64,000 nt of DNA from Salinimicrobium catena (GTDB taxonomy: Bacteria > Bacteroidota > Bacteroidia > Flavobacteriales > Flavobacteriaceae): NCBI RefSeq assembly GCF_900102915.1, contig NZ_FNGG01000002.1, forward strand, positions 647,097 to 711,096. Reading direction: 5' to 3'. The position numbers were made by a program, and so were the translations under genes. The notes under the pieces are model-generated. The model made no database searches. It was not told where the DNA came from and worked only from the letters and a program-made list of their open reading frames with translations. Of the stretch, positions 36,479 to 44,460 are shown piece by piece. The number at the start of each line of letters is the position of its first letter. Positions within the stretch are counted from its first letter, which is position 1.

Positions 36479-37678
36479 ATGACCGAGCACGTTTCCCCTT
36501 TCACCAAGGAACAATTGATCCCTCAGGAAGAGACCCTGGAGGTTTATAAGCATAAAGGTCAGTTGTTCATTGGTATCCCAAAGGAGAATGCTTACCAGGA
36601 AAAAAGGGTATGCCTTAGCCCCGATGCCGTTGCAGCTCTCACAGCTCACGGACACAGGGTGATCATAGAAGCCGGGGCCGGAGACGGCGCTAAGTTCAGC
36701 GATAAAGATTATTCTGAAGCAGGAGCCAAAATAACAGCCGACACTAAAAAAGTCTTTTCCTGCCCAATGATCCTTAAGGTTGAGCCGGCAACTCTTGCCG
36801 AACTCGAAATGATCAACCCGCAGACGACCATAATTTCTGCCCTGCAATTAAAGACCCAGAAAAAATCCTATTTTCAAAAACTTGCTGCCAAACGCATTAC
36901 GGCCCTGGCTTTTGAATTTATCAAAGACGATGACGGCACCTATCCTGCTGTCCGAGCCCTTAGCGAAATAGCAGGAACAGCTTCCATTCTTATCGCTTCA
37001 GAGATCATGAGCAACAATCCGGCAGGAAACGGACTCATGTTCGGGAACATCAGCGGGGTACCACCCATTGAAGTGGTCATTTTAGGAGCCGGAACAGTTG
37101 GAGAATTCGCGGCACGCTCTGCACTCGGACTTGGCGCTAACATTAAAATATTCGACAATTCCCTTACCCGACTTAGAGCCGTACAGGCTAATCTAAGTCG
37201 GCCATTACATACTTCGACAGTGCAGCCCAAGAACCTCATCAAGGCATTAAAACGATGTGATGTGGCCATTGGCGCAGTAAGGGGACAAAACCGGTCGCCC
37301 GTTCTTGTTACAGAGACCATGGTTGAAAACATGAAAAAAGGGGCCGTGATCATTGACGTGAGCATTGACATGGGCGGTTGTTTCGAGAGCAGTGAAGTGA
37401 CGACTCACGAAAAGCCAACCTTTGTAAAGCACGGGGTGGTACATTATTGCGTACCTAATATCCCGGCGAGATATGCCCGCACCTCTTCGCTTTCGATAAG
37501 CAACATCTTCACTCCTTACCTGCTGCACATCGCTGAACAGGGCGGACTTGAAAATACCCTGAGATTTGATAAAGGTTTACGAAATGGTTTGTACTTTTAC
37601 CACGGAATTTTAACCAACAAATCTATAGCAGATTGGTTTGATCTTTCTTATAGAGATATCAACTTGCTCATTTTTTAA
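36479..37678 (+). CDS. ald: Alanine dehydrogenase
   Basis: A 399-residue NAD-dependent alanine dehydrogenase interconverting alanine and pyruvate plus ammonia. The alanine dehydrogenase/PNT N-terminal signature appears as GIPKENAYQEKRVCLSPDAV, and the NAD site as VVILGAGTVGEFAA near residue 200. It is somewhat longer than classical Ald because of about 25 extra N-terminal residues, a form common in Bacteroidota. The small membrane-anchored protein after it starts 7 nt later. Confidence 0.9.
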   Translation: MTEHVSPFTKEQLIPQEETLEVYKHKGQLFIGIPKENAYQEKRVCLSPDAVAALTAHGHRVIIEAGAGDGAKFSDKDYSEAGAKITADTKKVFSCPMILKVEPATLAELEMINPQTTIISALQLKTQKKSYFQKLAAKRITALAFEFIKDDDGTYPAVRALSEIAGTASILIASEIMSNNPAGNGLMFGNISGVPPIEVVILGAGTVGEFAARSALGLGANIKIFDNSLTRLRAVQANLSRPLHTSTVQPKNLIKALKRCDVAIGAVRGQNRSPVLVTETMVENMKKGAVIIDVSIDMGGCFESSEVTTHEKPTFVKHGVVHYCVPNIPARYARTSSLSISNIFTPYLLHIAEQGGLENTLRFDKGLRNGLYFYHGILTNKSIADWFDLSYRDINLLIF

Positions 37679-37684
37679 ATCTAC

Positions 37685-38059
37685 ATGAAATTCATTCACC
37701 GTCTTGGTTACTACCTTGGAGGATTTTCCATTGGTCTTGTTATACTTGCTTTCTTTTTAAGCGGAAAGAAAACATCCTGCGACTATACTCCCGATGCCCG
37801 GGTGCTTAAAAATATCAGGATAAAAGAAAGGGCTTACACTGAACAAGCCCTTGAAAGAATGGAAATGTATCAGGTCGACACTTCCGATATTTCTACTATT
37901 CTTAAAAAAGGAGATGTTGACTTCAGCCGAAGCAACACCAAACTCGATTCGTGTAAAACCTATCTGGTTACCGGCCGAAGTCAGATCCACAACCTGGAAC
38001 TGCTTTTTGAGAACTGCGACAGTGTTGCAACCCTGCAAAAAGTAGATGTCGTGAATTAA
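37685..38059 (+). CDS. Membrane-anchored protein of unknown function (possibly DUF4258)
   Basis: A 124-residue protein with one N-terminal hydrophobic segment (about residues 8-26, YYLGGFSIGLVILAFFLSG) and then a soluble part with three Cys (CDYTP, SCKTY, ENCDS). I believe relatives next to ald are sometimes assigned to DUF4258, but I cannot confirm that here. It sits 7 nt after ald, so is likely co-expressed with it, and overlaps the convergent bcp gene by 4 nt. Confidence 0.7.
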   Translation: MKFIHRLGYYLGGFSIGLVILAFFLSGKKTSCDYTPDARVLKNIRIKERAYTEQALERMEMYQVDTSDISTILKKGDVDFSRSNTKLDSCKTYLVTGRSQIHNLELLFENCDSVATLQKVDVVN

Positions 38060-38505
38060 AGGATCTGTGAAGCGTGCTCTTTGGTCTTTACTTTTGAAAT
38101 AACGTCAAAGATCTTCCCTTCCTCATCTATGACAAATGTAGTACGGTGGATCCCCTCGTACTCCTTTCCCATGAATTTCTTTGGACCCCAAACTCCGAAG
38201 GCATTGATGACCTCCTTGTCCTCATCGGCCAATAAAGGGAAAGGCAGCTCATATTTTTGCTTGAAATTCTGTTGCCTTTTTTGCGAGTCGGCGCTTACAC
38301 CCAGGATCTCATAACCTTCAGCCTGGAATTTCTCCCAGTTATCCCGCAGATTGCATGCCTCGGCCGTACACCCTGGAGTGCTGGCTTTTGGGTAAAAGAA
38401 GACCACCAGTTTCTTTCCTTTATAATCTTTCAGGCTGTGAACATTTCCGTCCTGATCTTTTGCTGAAAATTCAGGGGCCTTATCCCCTACCTTTAATGTC
38501 GTCAT
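38056..38505 (-). CDS. bcp: Thioredoxin-dependent thiol peroxidase (BCP/PrxQ)
   Basis: A 149-residue peroxiredoxin that reduces peroxides with thioredoxin. The peroxidatic Cys is C46 and the resolving Cys C51 in STPGCTAEACNLRD, the classic atypical 2-Cys spacing of PrxQ. I start at the ATG at 38505 (TTLKVGDKAPEF). An in-frame ATG at 38544 would run into the divergent nth gene and add an unusual Cys-containing tail. The -7 box TAACTTTG lies 17 nt upstream. Confidence 0.94.
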   Translation of the reverse strand: MTTLKVGDKAPEFSAKDQDGNVHSLKDYKGKKLVVFFYPKASTPGCTAEACNLRDNWEKFQAEGYEILGVSADSQKRQQNFKQKYELPFPLLADEDKEVINAFGVWGPKKFMGKEYEGIHRTTFVIDEEGKIFDVISKVKTKEHASQIL

Positions 38506-38511
38506 AATACT

Positions 38512-38530
38512 TACTTTTGTCTCAAAGTTA
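38512..38530. promoter_or_regulatory. Back-to-back bcp and nth promoter boxes
   Basis: TACTTTTG (38512-38519, plus, for nth) and TAACTTTG (38523-38530, minus, for bcp) lie within 19 bp. Each fits TAnnTTTG and sits 17 nt from its own start codon. The two promoters must compete or be coordinated. Confidence 0.6.
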
Positions 38531-38536
38531 CATAAA

Positions 38537-39199
38537 ATGACCAAGCAGGAAAAAGTTCAATTCGTTATAGACACTTTAAATGAGATCTACCCACACGTTC
38601 CAATTCCCTTAGACCACAAAGACCCCTATACTCTTCTCATAGCCGTTTTGCTTTCGGCACAAAGCACCGATGTGAAGGTCAACCAGATCACCCCACTGCT
38701 TTTTGCCAAAGCAGATAATCCTTATGCCATGGTGAAACTTTCCGTGGAAGAGATAAGGGAGATCATTAAACCTGTTGGGCTTTCCCCTATGAAATCCAAA
38801 GGAATTCACGGACTTTCAAAGATCCTGATAGAAAAACATGACGGAAAGGTGCCGGCCGATATTGATGCCCTTGAAGAATTACCTGCCGTGGGTCATAAGA
38901 CCGCCAGCGTGGTCATGTCTCAGGCTTTTGATGTACCCGCTTTTCCGGTTGACACACATATTCACAGGCTAATGTACAGGTGGAACCTCTCGAATGGCAA
39001 AAACGTGGTACAGACCGAAAAGGATGCAAAAAGGTTATTTCCGAAGGAACTTTGGAATGAGCTTCACCTGCAGATCATTTGGTATGGCAGGGAATATTCT
39101 CCTGCCCGCGGCTGGGACCTAGAGAAAGATATCATCACGAAAACCATCGGAAGAAAGACAGTTCTGAACGAATATCATAAAAAGAAGACCCGGCGTTAA
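38537..39199 (+). CDS. nth: Endonuclease III homologue lacking the iron-sulfur cluster
   Basis: A 220-residue HhH-GPD DNA glycosylase/AP lyase that removes oxidised pyrimidines. The helix-hairpin-helix LPAVGHKTA includes the catalytic K121, and D139 (VDTHIHR) is in place. The protein contains no cysteine at all: the C-terminal C-x6-C-x2-C-x5-C that holds the 4Fe-4S cluster in E. coli Nth is replaced by GREYSPARGWDLEKDIITKT. It shares a divergent promoter region with the peroxidase bcp, a pairing that suits an oxidative-damage role. Confidence 0.93.
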   Translation: MTKQEKVQFVIDTLNEIYPHVPIPLDHKDPYTLLIAVLLSAQSTDVKVNQITPLLFAKADNPYAMVKLSVEEIREIIKPVGLSPMKSKGIHGLSKILIEKHDGKVPADIDALEELPAVGHKTASVVMSQAFDVPAFPVDTHIHRLMYRWNLSNGKNVVQTEKDAKRLFPKELWNELHLQIIWYGREYSPARGWDLEKDIITKTIGRKTVLNEYHKKKTRR

Positions 39200-39208
39200 C
39201 CGGGTCTT
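39185..39208. terminator. Hairpin terminator between nth and the small minus-strand gene
   Basis: A 9-bp stem AAGACCCGG / CCGGGTCTT (39185-39193 with 39200-39208) overlaps the nth stop. The T-run is better on the minus strand (CTTCTTTTTT), so it mainly ends the sigma factor transcript. Confidence 0.8.
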
Positions 39209-39214
39209 GTTGTG

Positions 39215-39358
39215 TTAGTTCAAAATACTTTCGAAAGGCATTTTGTTATAGGTCTCTACCTTCAAAGCTTTTGAATAGTTCAAAAGAAAATCAATGGTTT
39301 CCTTTTTTGGGGTCATTTTTGTCACCTTTTCAGGAGAAGCGGAGTAAAGTTTTGCCAT
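39215..39358 (-). CDS. Small conserved-looking protein downstream of the ECF sigma factor (47 aa)
   Basis: A 47-codon gene starting MAKLYSASPEKVTKM and ending NKMPFESILN. It is basic in the first half (several Lys) and helical in the middle (TIDFLLNYSKALKVE). There is no signal peptide or membrane segment. It lies 52 nt after the sigma factor on the same strand, with a terminator just beyond its stop, so the two probably form one transcript. I know no function. Its position suggests a regulator or target of the sigma factor, but this is inference. Confidence 0.65.
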   Translation of the reverse strand: MAKLYSASPEKVTKMTPKKETIDFLLNYSKALKVETYNKMPFESILN

Positions 39359-39410
39359 TATCACTTGTTTTGGTTTCAATTGAATAACGGCAAAAAAAAA
39401 AGTTTATTGT

Positions 39411-39995
39411 TTAGTTGGTAAGCACCAGGTTATGTTTGTCTATCACCTTACGCAAATTAATGAGTGCATACCGCATTCTGCCTAACGCTGTATTGATGCT
39501 CACTCCTGTTCTTTCTGAAATTTCCTTAAAGCTCATATTCTTATAGATCCTCATCACCAGCACTTCCAGCTGGTCTTCGGGAAGTTCTTTGATCAACTCC
39601 TTTACGTCGTTCTCGATCTGATCTTTAATGATCTGTTTTTCCGCGTTAAGGCCTGAATCGCTCAAGACTGAAAAAATGTTGAAATCGCCGCTGTTCTCGA
39701 ACTTGGGCATTCTTTTGTTCTTTCTGAAATGATCGATCACCAGGTTGTGAGCGATCCGCATTACCCAGGGCAAGAATTTGCCTTCTTCATTGTATTTCCC
39801 CCTCTTTAAGGTCCTTATAACCTTGATAAAGGTATCCTGAAAGATATCTTCGGCAACATCTTTGTCAAAGACCTTGGAAAAGATAAAACTGTAAATTCTG
39901 TGTTGGTGCCGGTTGATCAAAATGGAAAGGGATTGCTCATTTCCATCAATGTAGCTTTTCACCAGAAAAGCATCATTTGCCTCAATGTGTTCCAT
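39411..39995 (-). CDS. ECF-type RNA polymerase sigma factor
   Basis: A 194-residue sigma-70 family protein with only regions 2 and 4. Region 2 includes DVAEDIFQDTFIKVIRTL and PWVMRIAHNLVIDHFRK (about residues 43-95). Region 4 is a helix-turn-helix around LEVLVMRIYKNMSFKEISERTGVSINTALGRMRYAL (about 145-180). No anti-sigma factor is adjacent. The 5' untranslated region is long and contains a 10-bp inverted repeat ending next to the start codon. A TATATTTG box lies at 40097-40104. In Porphyromonas an ECF factor (SigP) works with PorX; whether this is that orthologue is not shown. Confidence 0.9.
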   Translation of the reverse strand: MEHIEANDAFLVKSYIDGNEQSLSILINRHQHRIYSFIFSKVFDKDVAEDIFQDTFIKVIRTLKRGKYNEEGKFLPWVMRIAHNLVIDHFRKNKRMPKFENSGDFNIFSVLSDSGLNAEKQIIKDQIENDVKELIKELPEDQLEVLVMRIYKNMSFKEISERTGVSINTALGRMRYALINLRKVIDKHNLVLTN

Positions 39996-39998
39996 AAG

Positions 39999-40059
39999 AG
40001 TTACTTTTAGTCAGGCTGTTGGGGTGGGCCTGGAGGTTAGTTAATGGTTAAAAGTAACT
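39999..40059 (-). promoter_or_regulatory. Inverted repeat in the sigma factor 5' UTR
   Basis: AGTTACTTTT (39999-40008) and AAAAGTAACT (40050-40059) are perfect 10-bp complements separated by 41 nt, and one arm ends 3 nt from the sigma start codon. In RNA they could form a stem controlling translation; in DNA they could be a paired binding site. Confidence 0.4.
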
Positions 40060-40096
40060 TTATGCTATAGGCAAAAAATTTTGAAGTGCTTATACA

Positions 40097-40104
40097 CAAA
40101 TATA
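40097..40104 (-). promoter_or_regulatory. -7 promoter box for the ECF sigma factor
   Basis: TATATTTG on the minus strand predicts transcription starting near 40090 and a 5' UTR of about 95 nt. Confidence 0.5.
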
Positions 40105-40211
40105 AAAGGAAAATTTTCACATAAACAAATAAAAGGTTAATATTTTTAACAGGCTTATTTACAATAAGTTACTCTGTTCTAAAACCGCCTGTTCAAAAGA
40201 ATGACTTTAAG

Positions 40212-40219
40212 TATCTTTG
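40212..40219 (+). promoter_or_regulatory. -7 promoter box for uvrA
   Basis: TATCTTTG, 22 nt before the uvrA ATG at 40242; no clear -33 TTG. Confidence 0.5.
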
Positions 40220-40241
40220 CATTCTTACATAGATTTAGACC

Positions 40242-43031
40242 ATGATAGTAGACGTTTCTAATGTAGATCCAAAACAAAATATAATCATAAAGGGAGCCAA
40301 GCTCCACAACCTTAAGAACATCAACGCGATCATTCCGCGGAACAAGCTGGTAGTGCTAACCGGCCTTTCCGGCTCCGGGAAATCCTCCCTCGCCTTTGAC
40401 ACTTTATATGCTGAAGGTCAGCGTCGATACGTGGAGAGTTTGTCATCATATGCCCGACAGTTCCTCGGAAGGCTGAACAAGCCGCAGGTAGACTCCATAA
40501 AAGGGATCGCGCCGGCCATTGCCATAGAACAAAAGGTAAATTCCACCAACCCCCGGTCTACGGTGGGTACTTCTACGGAAATATATGATTACCTGAAATT
40601 GCTTTTCGCCCGCATTGGCAGGACCTACTCCCCTGTTTCGGGTGAGGAGGTGAAGAAAGATACGGTTACCGATGTGGTGGATTATGTGAAGTCTTTTCCT
40701 GAAGGTTCAAAAATGCTGCTCCTGGCTCCCGTTCATGTAGAGGAAAGCCGTACAGCCGAAGAGAAACTCAAAGTACTGCTCCAGCAGGGATACAGCCGTA
40801 TCAAAACCGGCAAAGATGTGCTTAGGATAGATGAAGCCGATCTGTCTAAAGTCGGAAAAAAAGATCTTTTCCTGGTTGTTGACAGGATCGTGACCAAAAC
40901 AGAGGATGAAGATTTTCTGAACCGCCTTGCCGATGCTGTACAAACCGCCTTTTTTGAAGGAAAGGGAGAACTTTTTATAGAAACACTTGCAGACGGAAAA
41001 GTAAGACAGTTCAGCAATAAGTTTGAGCTGGATGGCATGAGCTTTCTGGAGCCGAACGTGCACCTCTTCAGTTTCAACAATCCGTATGGCGCCTGTCCAA
41101 AATGTGAAGGTTACGGGGATGTTATCGGCATAGATGAAGACCTGGTGATCCCCAACACCGCCCTCTCTGTTTATGAAAACGCCATTTTTCCGTGGCGCGG
41201 CGAGAGCATGAGCTGGTACCGCGACCAACTGGTAAACAACAGTCATAAATTCAATTTTCCGATACATAAACCTTATTACGACCTTACCCAGGAACAAAAA
41301 GATCTTATCTGGAACGGAAACCAATATTTTGAAGGACTGAATGAATTTTTCGCTTTCCTGGAATCCAAGGCATATAAGATCCAGAACCGGGTGATGCTAT
41401 CCCGTTACCGCGGAAAGACCCGCTGCCCTATTTGCAAAGGAAAAAGATTAAGGCCAGAAGCCAATTATGTGAAAATAGGTGGCGCTACGATCACCGAACT
41501 GGTGGAAATGCCTATCAATAAAGTGGCTCAATTCTTTGATGAACTTAAGCTGAATGAATATGATGCGGCCATAGCCAAAAGATTGCTTACCGAAATTCAG
41601 AACCGTTTGCATTTTTTGACCCGGGTAGGCCTCGAATACCTCACCCTGAACCGAAAATCGAACACGCTTTCGGGTGGGGAGTCACAGCGTATTAACCTGG
41701 CTACTTCTCTTGGGAGCAGCCTCGTGGGCTCTATGTACATCCTGGATGAACCTTCAATAGGATTGCATCCACGGGATACTCAAAAATTGATCGGAGTATT
41801 GCAATCCTTGCGAGATTTGGGCAATACAGTGATCGTGGTGGAACACGACGAGGACATCATGAAGGCGGCCGATGAGATCATTGACATTGGCCCCGAAGCC
41901 GGAACAAACGGTGGAGAGGTCGTTGCCGCCGGAACTTTTGAAGACATTCTTGTGTCTGACTCCCTTACCGCTAAATACCTGAACAATTCGCTACAGATCG
42001 AAGTTCCGGAAAAACGAAGAACTTCGAAATATTATGTGGATATCATAGGGGCCCGCGAGAACAATCTTAAAAATATTGATGTGCGTTTTCCTCTTGGGGT
42101 TTTTACGGCAGTTACGGGAGTTTCCGGGAGCGGAAAAAGTACCCTTGTCAAAAGGATCCTGTACCCAGCCATGCTTAAAGAAGTGGGTGGCTATGGCGAG
42201 AAAGCTGGGCAATTCACGGGGATCGAGGGCAGTTTCAGCAACATTGCTTCGGTTGAATTTGTAGATCAAAATCCAATTGGCCGTTCCTCCAGGTCAAATC
42301 CGGTCACATATATCAAAGCCTATGATGATATCAGGAACCTGTTTTCAAATCAGAAGCTCAGCAACATCCGTGGGTATAAACCCAAGCATTTTTCATTCAA
42401 TGTAGACGGCGGGCGGTGTGAAACCTGTAAGGGAGAAGGCGAAGTAACCATCGAGATGCAGTTCATGGCCGATGTTCACCTGGTTTGCGAGACCTGTAAC
42501 GGAAAAAGGTTCAAAAAAGAGATCCTGGAAGTCACTTTTGCCGACAAGAACATAGACGACATCCTGAATATGACCATAGATGATGCCGTGGACTTTTTCA
42601 AAGCATACGGCGAAGATAAGATCACTTCAAAACTGAAGCCTTTGCAGGATGTGGGACTGGGATATGTGCAGTTGGGGCAGAGCTCCTCTACTCTTTCGGG
42701 CGGGGAAGCACAGCGGATAAAACTGGCTTCCTTCCTGGTTAAAGGAACCACAAAGGAAAAGGCATTGTTCATTTTTGACGAACCTACTACCGGATTGCAT
42801 TTTCATGATATTCAGAAGCTGCTGAAATCTTTCAATGCACTTCTTAAGAAGGGCCATTCGGTTATTGTGATCGAACATAACATGGACCTGGTGAAGTGTG
42901 CAGATCATGTGATAGATCTTGGCCCAGAAGGCGGCGAAGCCGGCGGAAAGCTGGTTGGATTCGGGACTCCCGAAGAAGTCGCCGAAATCCCTGATTCCTA
43001 TACGGCTCCTTTCCTCAAAGAGAAACTTTAA
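40242..43031 (+). CDS. uvrA: Excinuclease ABC subunit A
   Basis: A 929-residue UvrA, the damage-recognition ATPase of nucleotide excision repair. Two ABC modules are present: Walker [10 protein letters not shown] near residue 45 with signature LSGGESQRI, and Walker [10 protein letters not shown] near residue 628 with LSGGEAQRI. Zinc-finger cysteine pairs are seen at [26 protein letters not shown] and CETCNGKR. The length and insertion pattern fit a full UvrA; Bacteroidota often carry two, and I cannot tell whether this is the only copy. A sigma-54-like sequence begins 23 nt after its stop. Confidence 0.94.
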   Translation: MIVDVSNVDPKQNIIIKGAKLHNLKNINAIIPRNKLVVLTGLSGSGKSSLAFDTLYAEGQRRYVESLSSYARQFLGRLNKPQVDSIKGIAPAIAIEQKVNSTNPRSTVGTSTEIYDYLKLLFARIGRTYSPVSGEEVKKDTVTDVVDYVKSFPEGSKMLLLAPVHVEESRTAEEKLKVLLQQGYSRIKTGKDVLRIDEADLSKVGKKDLFLVVDRIVTKTEDEDFLNRLADAVQTAFFEGKGELFIETLADGKVRQFSNKFELDGMSFLEPNVHLFSFNNPYGACPKCEGYGDVIGIDEDLVIPNTALSVYENAIFPWRGESMSWYRDQLVNNSHKFNFPIHKPYYDLTQEQKDLIWNGNQYFEGLNEFFAFLESKAYKIQNRVMLSRYRGKTRCPICKGKRLRPEANYVKIGGATITELVEMPINKVAQFFDELKLNEYDAAIAKRLLTEIQNRLHFLTRVGLEYLTLNRKSNTLSGGESQRINLATSLGSSLVGSMYILDEPSIGLHPRDTQKLIGVLQSLRDLGNTVIVVEHDEDIMKAADEIIDIGPEAGTNGGEVVAAGTFEDILVSDSLTAKYLNNSLQIEVPEKRRTSKYYVDIIGARENNLKNIDVRFPLGVFTAVTGVSGSGKSTLVKRILYPAMLKEVGGYGEKAGQFTGIEGSFSNIASVEFVDQNPIGRSSRSNPVTYIKAYDDIRNLFSNQKLSNIRGYKPKHFSFNVDGGRCETCKGEGEVTIEMQFMADVHLVCETCNGKRFKKEILEVTFADKNIDDILNMTIDDAVDFFKAYGEDKITSKLKPLQDVGLGYVQLGQSSSTLSGGEAQRIKLASFLVKGTTKEKALFIFDEPTTGLHFHDIQKLLKSFNALLKKGHSVIVIEHNMDLVKCADHVIDLGPEGGEAGGKLVGFGTPEEVAEIPDSYTAPFLKEKL

Positions 43032-43051
43032 AAATAAAACCGCTTTTAAAC

Positions 43052-43071
43052 TTTTGGCACAACCTTTGAAT
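43052..43071 (+). promoter_or_regulatory. Sigma-54-like promoter, copy 1
   Basis: TTTTGGCACAACCTTTGAAT fits the -24/-12 pattern TGGCAC-N5-TTG-C/A-A, with exactly 10 nt between GG (43056-43057) and the -12 GA. It matches the second copy 141 nt downstream at 18 of 20 positions. The predicted start is about 43081. Confidence 0.55.
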
Positions 43072-43125
43072 TATTTTGATCAAGTTGCAAGATTAAGTTA
43101 TACATAATTTAAGTTGTAATTAATA

Positions 43126-43147
43126 ATTTTTTGGTTGGTTAGTTTGA
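43126..43147 (+). repeat. 22-bp repeat before a terminator, copy 1
   Basis: A 22-bp sequence (ATTTTTTGGTTGG followed by TTAGTTTGA) is identical to 44393-44414. Here it is followed directly by the 43148-43182 terminator. Confidence 0.9.
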
Positions 43148-43182
43148 GAACCCCGTGGTGCATTTTGCCCCGGGGTTTTCTT
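43148..43182 (+). terminator. Intrinsic terminator after uvrA / putative sRNA
   Basis: AACCCCG and CGGGGTT (43149-43155 with 43171-43177) pair with extra inner G-C pairs, followed by TTTC and TT. It separates the two sigma-54-like promoters. Confidence 0.85.
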
Positions 43183-43192
43183 ATTAACATAG

Positions 43193-43212
43193 TTTTGGCA
43201 CAGCTTTTGAAT
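43193..43212 (+). promoter_or_regulatory. Sigma-54-like promoter, copy 2
   Basis: TTTTGGCACAGCTTTTGAAT, with GG at 43197-43198 and GA 10 nt further on. The predicted start near 43222 leaves a 41-nt leader before the ATG at 43263. No TAnnTTTG box is better placed. Confidence 0.6.
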
Positions 43213-43262
43213 CTGCTTCTACAACTACCAATCACTTGTTTAACCTAAATTCCCCTTATACC

Positions 43263-44378
43263 ATGAAAAAAATCTATGCATTTTTTGCTTTTTTAGTGAT
43301 TGGTTTCTCTGCGAAGGCTGCGGTAGCCGACAATTACCGTAACTCATACGGAGAGGCCTTTATCTTTGTTGAAGGCGGAGTTGAGTTTGCCGTTTATCCA
43401 GATGGGCAGTTCGATTTCTATTTTAACCCTCGCCACACGGGCTACAGTGTGAATATTGCCACTCCTCATGTGAATTTCAGCTATAACTCCGGGTATAATT
43501 ATGATCCGTTTGTACAGTATGACGACTTTGGCGCAGTGATCCAGATCGAAAATGTTCCTATCTATTATGATTACTACGGAAGGATCATCCAGGCAGGGCA
43601 TGTGAACATCTCTTACAATCATTTCGGAAGATTGTCAAGAGTGGGGCATCTGTACCTGCACTATAACCATCACAATCACTTTACTCATTATACGGGATAT
43701 ATTAACAGGTATAACCGCCACTATGTATACCGTCCATGGCACAGGCATTATGTACGGCCACAGGCGCATTTCGCGATCGTGTACCACCAGCCATACAGGG
43801 CGCATTACCACCCAGAAAGGATGGGATATGGTCTTTACAAGAATTATTACAAAAAGCACCATAAGAAGAACTTTAAACGCAGTTATTACAGGCCCGGTGA
43901 CCGCGTCGCTACTTATCACAGAGGAAGAAGATCTACTGCTCAACGTGATCTTCGTGAAACGAACAGGTATTCAGAACCTGCGGCAACCAGAACCCGAAGC
44001 AATGTGAATACAACCCGTGACAGAAGACCTTACCAGCTTCGTGATACAGAGCGTTCCGCGACCCGAAAAGCCCAGGTACAGCGAAGGGAAAGTACTCAGC
44101 GTCGTAGTACGCACTATAGAAAAGAGAGAGCCACGGTTGGTCGTGATGAGACAAGGTCCAGAAGGGCCTCTGCAAGAGAAGTAAAAAGAAGCTCGAGACA
44201 GGATGCCCGAAGGAGTACTGAAGCCAGAAGAGGTTCTGCTGTAACTTCTAAGAGAGAGACAGTAAAAAGAAACAGCCGCGCAAGAGGAGCTCAGCGTGCA
44301 GAACGTGCGCAGGCAGATTCAAGAGCCGAGGCTTCATCTTCCAGGGGAAATAAAAGAAGTTCCCGCGGAAGAGGATAA
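43263..44378 (+). CDS. Secreted Tyr/His-rich protein with long Arg/Ser-rich tail
   Basis: A 371-residue protein with a signal peptide (MKKIYAFFAFLVIGFSAKA). Residues 24-215 are strikingly rich in Tyr, His and Asn, in short strand-like repeats such as YYDYYGRIIQAGHVNISYN and RVGHLYLHYNHHNHF. Residues 220-371 are almost all Arg, Ser, Thr, Ala and Glu (RRSTEARRGSAVTSKRE) and must be disordered and highly basic. I know no function; extracellular metal, polysaccharide or nucleic-acid binding would suit the composition. I start at the ATG at 43263 because the signal peptide begins there. The gene has a sigma-54-like promoter and its own terminator. Confidence 0.8.
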   Translation: MKKIYAFFAFLVIGFSAKAAVADNYRNSYGEAFIFVEGGVEFAVYPDGQFDFYFNPRHTGYSVNIATPHVNFSYNSGYNYDPFVQYDDFGAVIQIENVPIYYDYYGRIIQAGHVNISYNHFGRLSRVGHLYLHYNHHNHFTHYTGYINRYNRHYVYRPWHRHYVRPQAHFAIVYHQPYRAHYHPERMGYGLYKNYYKKHHKKNFKRSYYRPGDRVATYHRGRRSTAQRDLRETNRYSEPAATRTRSNVNTTRDRRPYQLRDTERSATRKAQVQRRESTQRRSTHYRKERATVGRDETRSRRASAREVKRSSRQDARRSTEARRGSAVTSKRETVKRNSRARGAQRAERAQADSRAEASSSRGNKRSSRGRG

Positions 44379-44392
44379 TATTATCATAGTTG

Positions 44393-44414
44393 ATTTTTTG
44401 GTTGGTTAGTTTGA
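44393..44414 (+). repeat. 22-bp repeat before a terminator, copy 2
   Basis: Identical to 43126-43147 and, as there, immediately followed by a terminator stem. The stems themselves differ in sequence. Confidence 0.9.
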
Positions 44415-44456
44415 AAATTCCCGAAAGTCTTAAAAAGCTTTCGGGAATTTCTTTTT
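44415..44456. terminator. Bidirectional intrinsic terminator
   Basis: A perfect 13-bp stem AAATTCCCGAAAG / CTTTCGGGAATTT (44415-44427 with 44438-44450) is followed by C-TTTTTT. It ends the secreted-protein gene and faces the convergent flippase gene. Confidence 0.9.
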
Positions 44457-44460
44457 TCAG

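Larger units (their letters stand above)
43081..43182 (+). ncRNA. Putative small RNA of about 100 nt
   Basis: A transcript starting at the first sigma-54-like promoter would run through an AT-rich segment with no reading frame, then the 22-bp repeat, and stop at a strong intrinsic terminator. It would share its 3' region with the mRNA of the secreted protein that follows. This is inferred from signals alone. The alternative is that the terminator simply ends uvrA. Confidence 0.4.

Noticed and set aside
36410-37528. Minus-strand frames opposite ald
   Set aside because: Shadows of a conserved gene; no start signal or family resemblance.
38506-38544. Longer N-terminus for bcp
   Set aside because: It would lie across the divergent promoters and into nth; TTLKVGDKAPEF is the standard PrxQ start.
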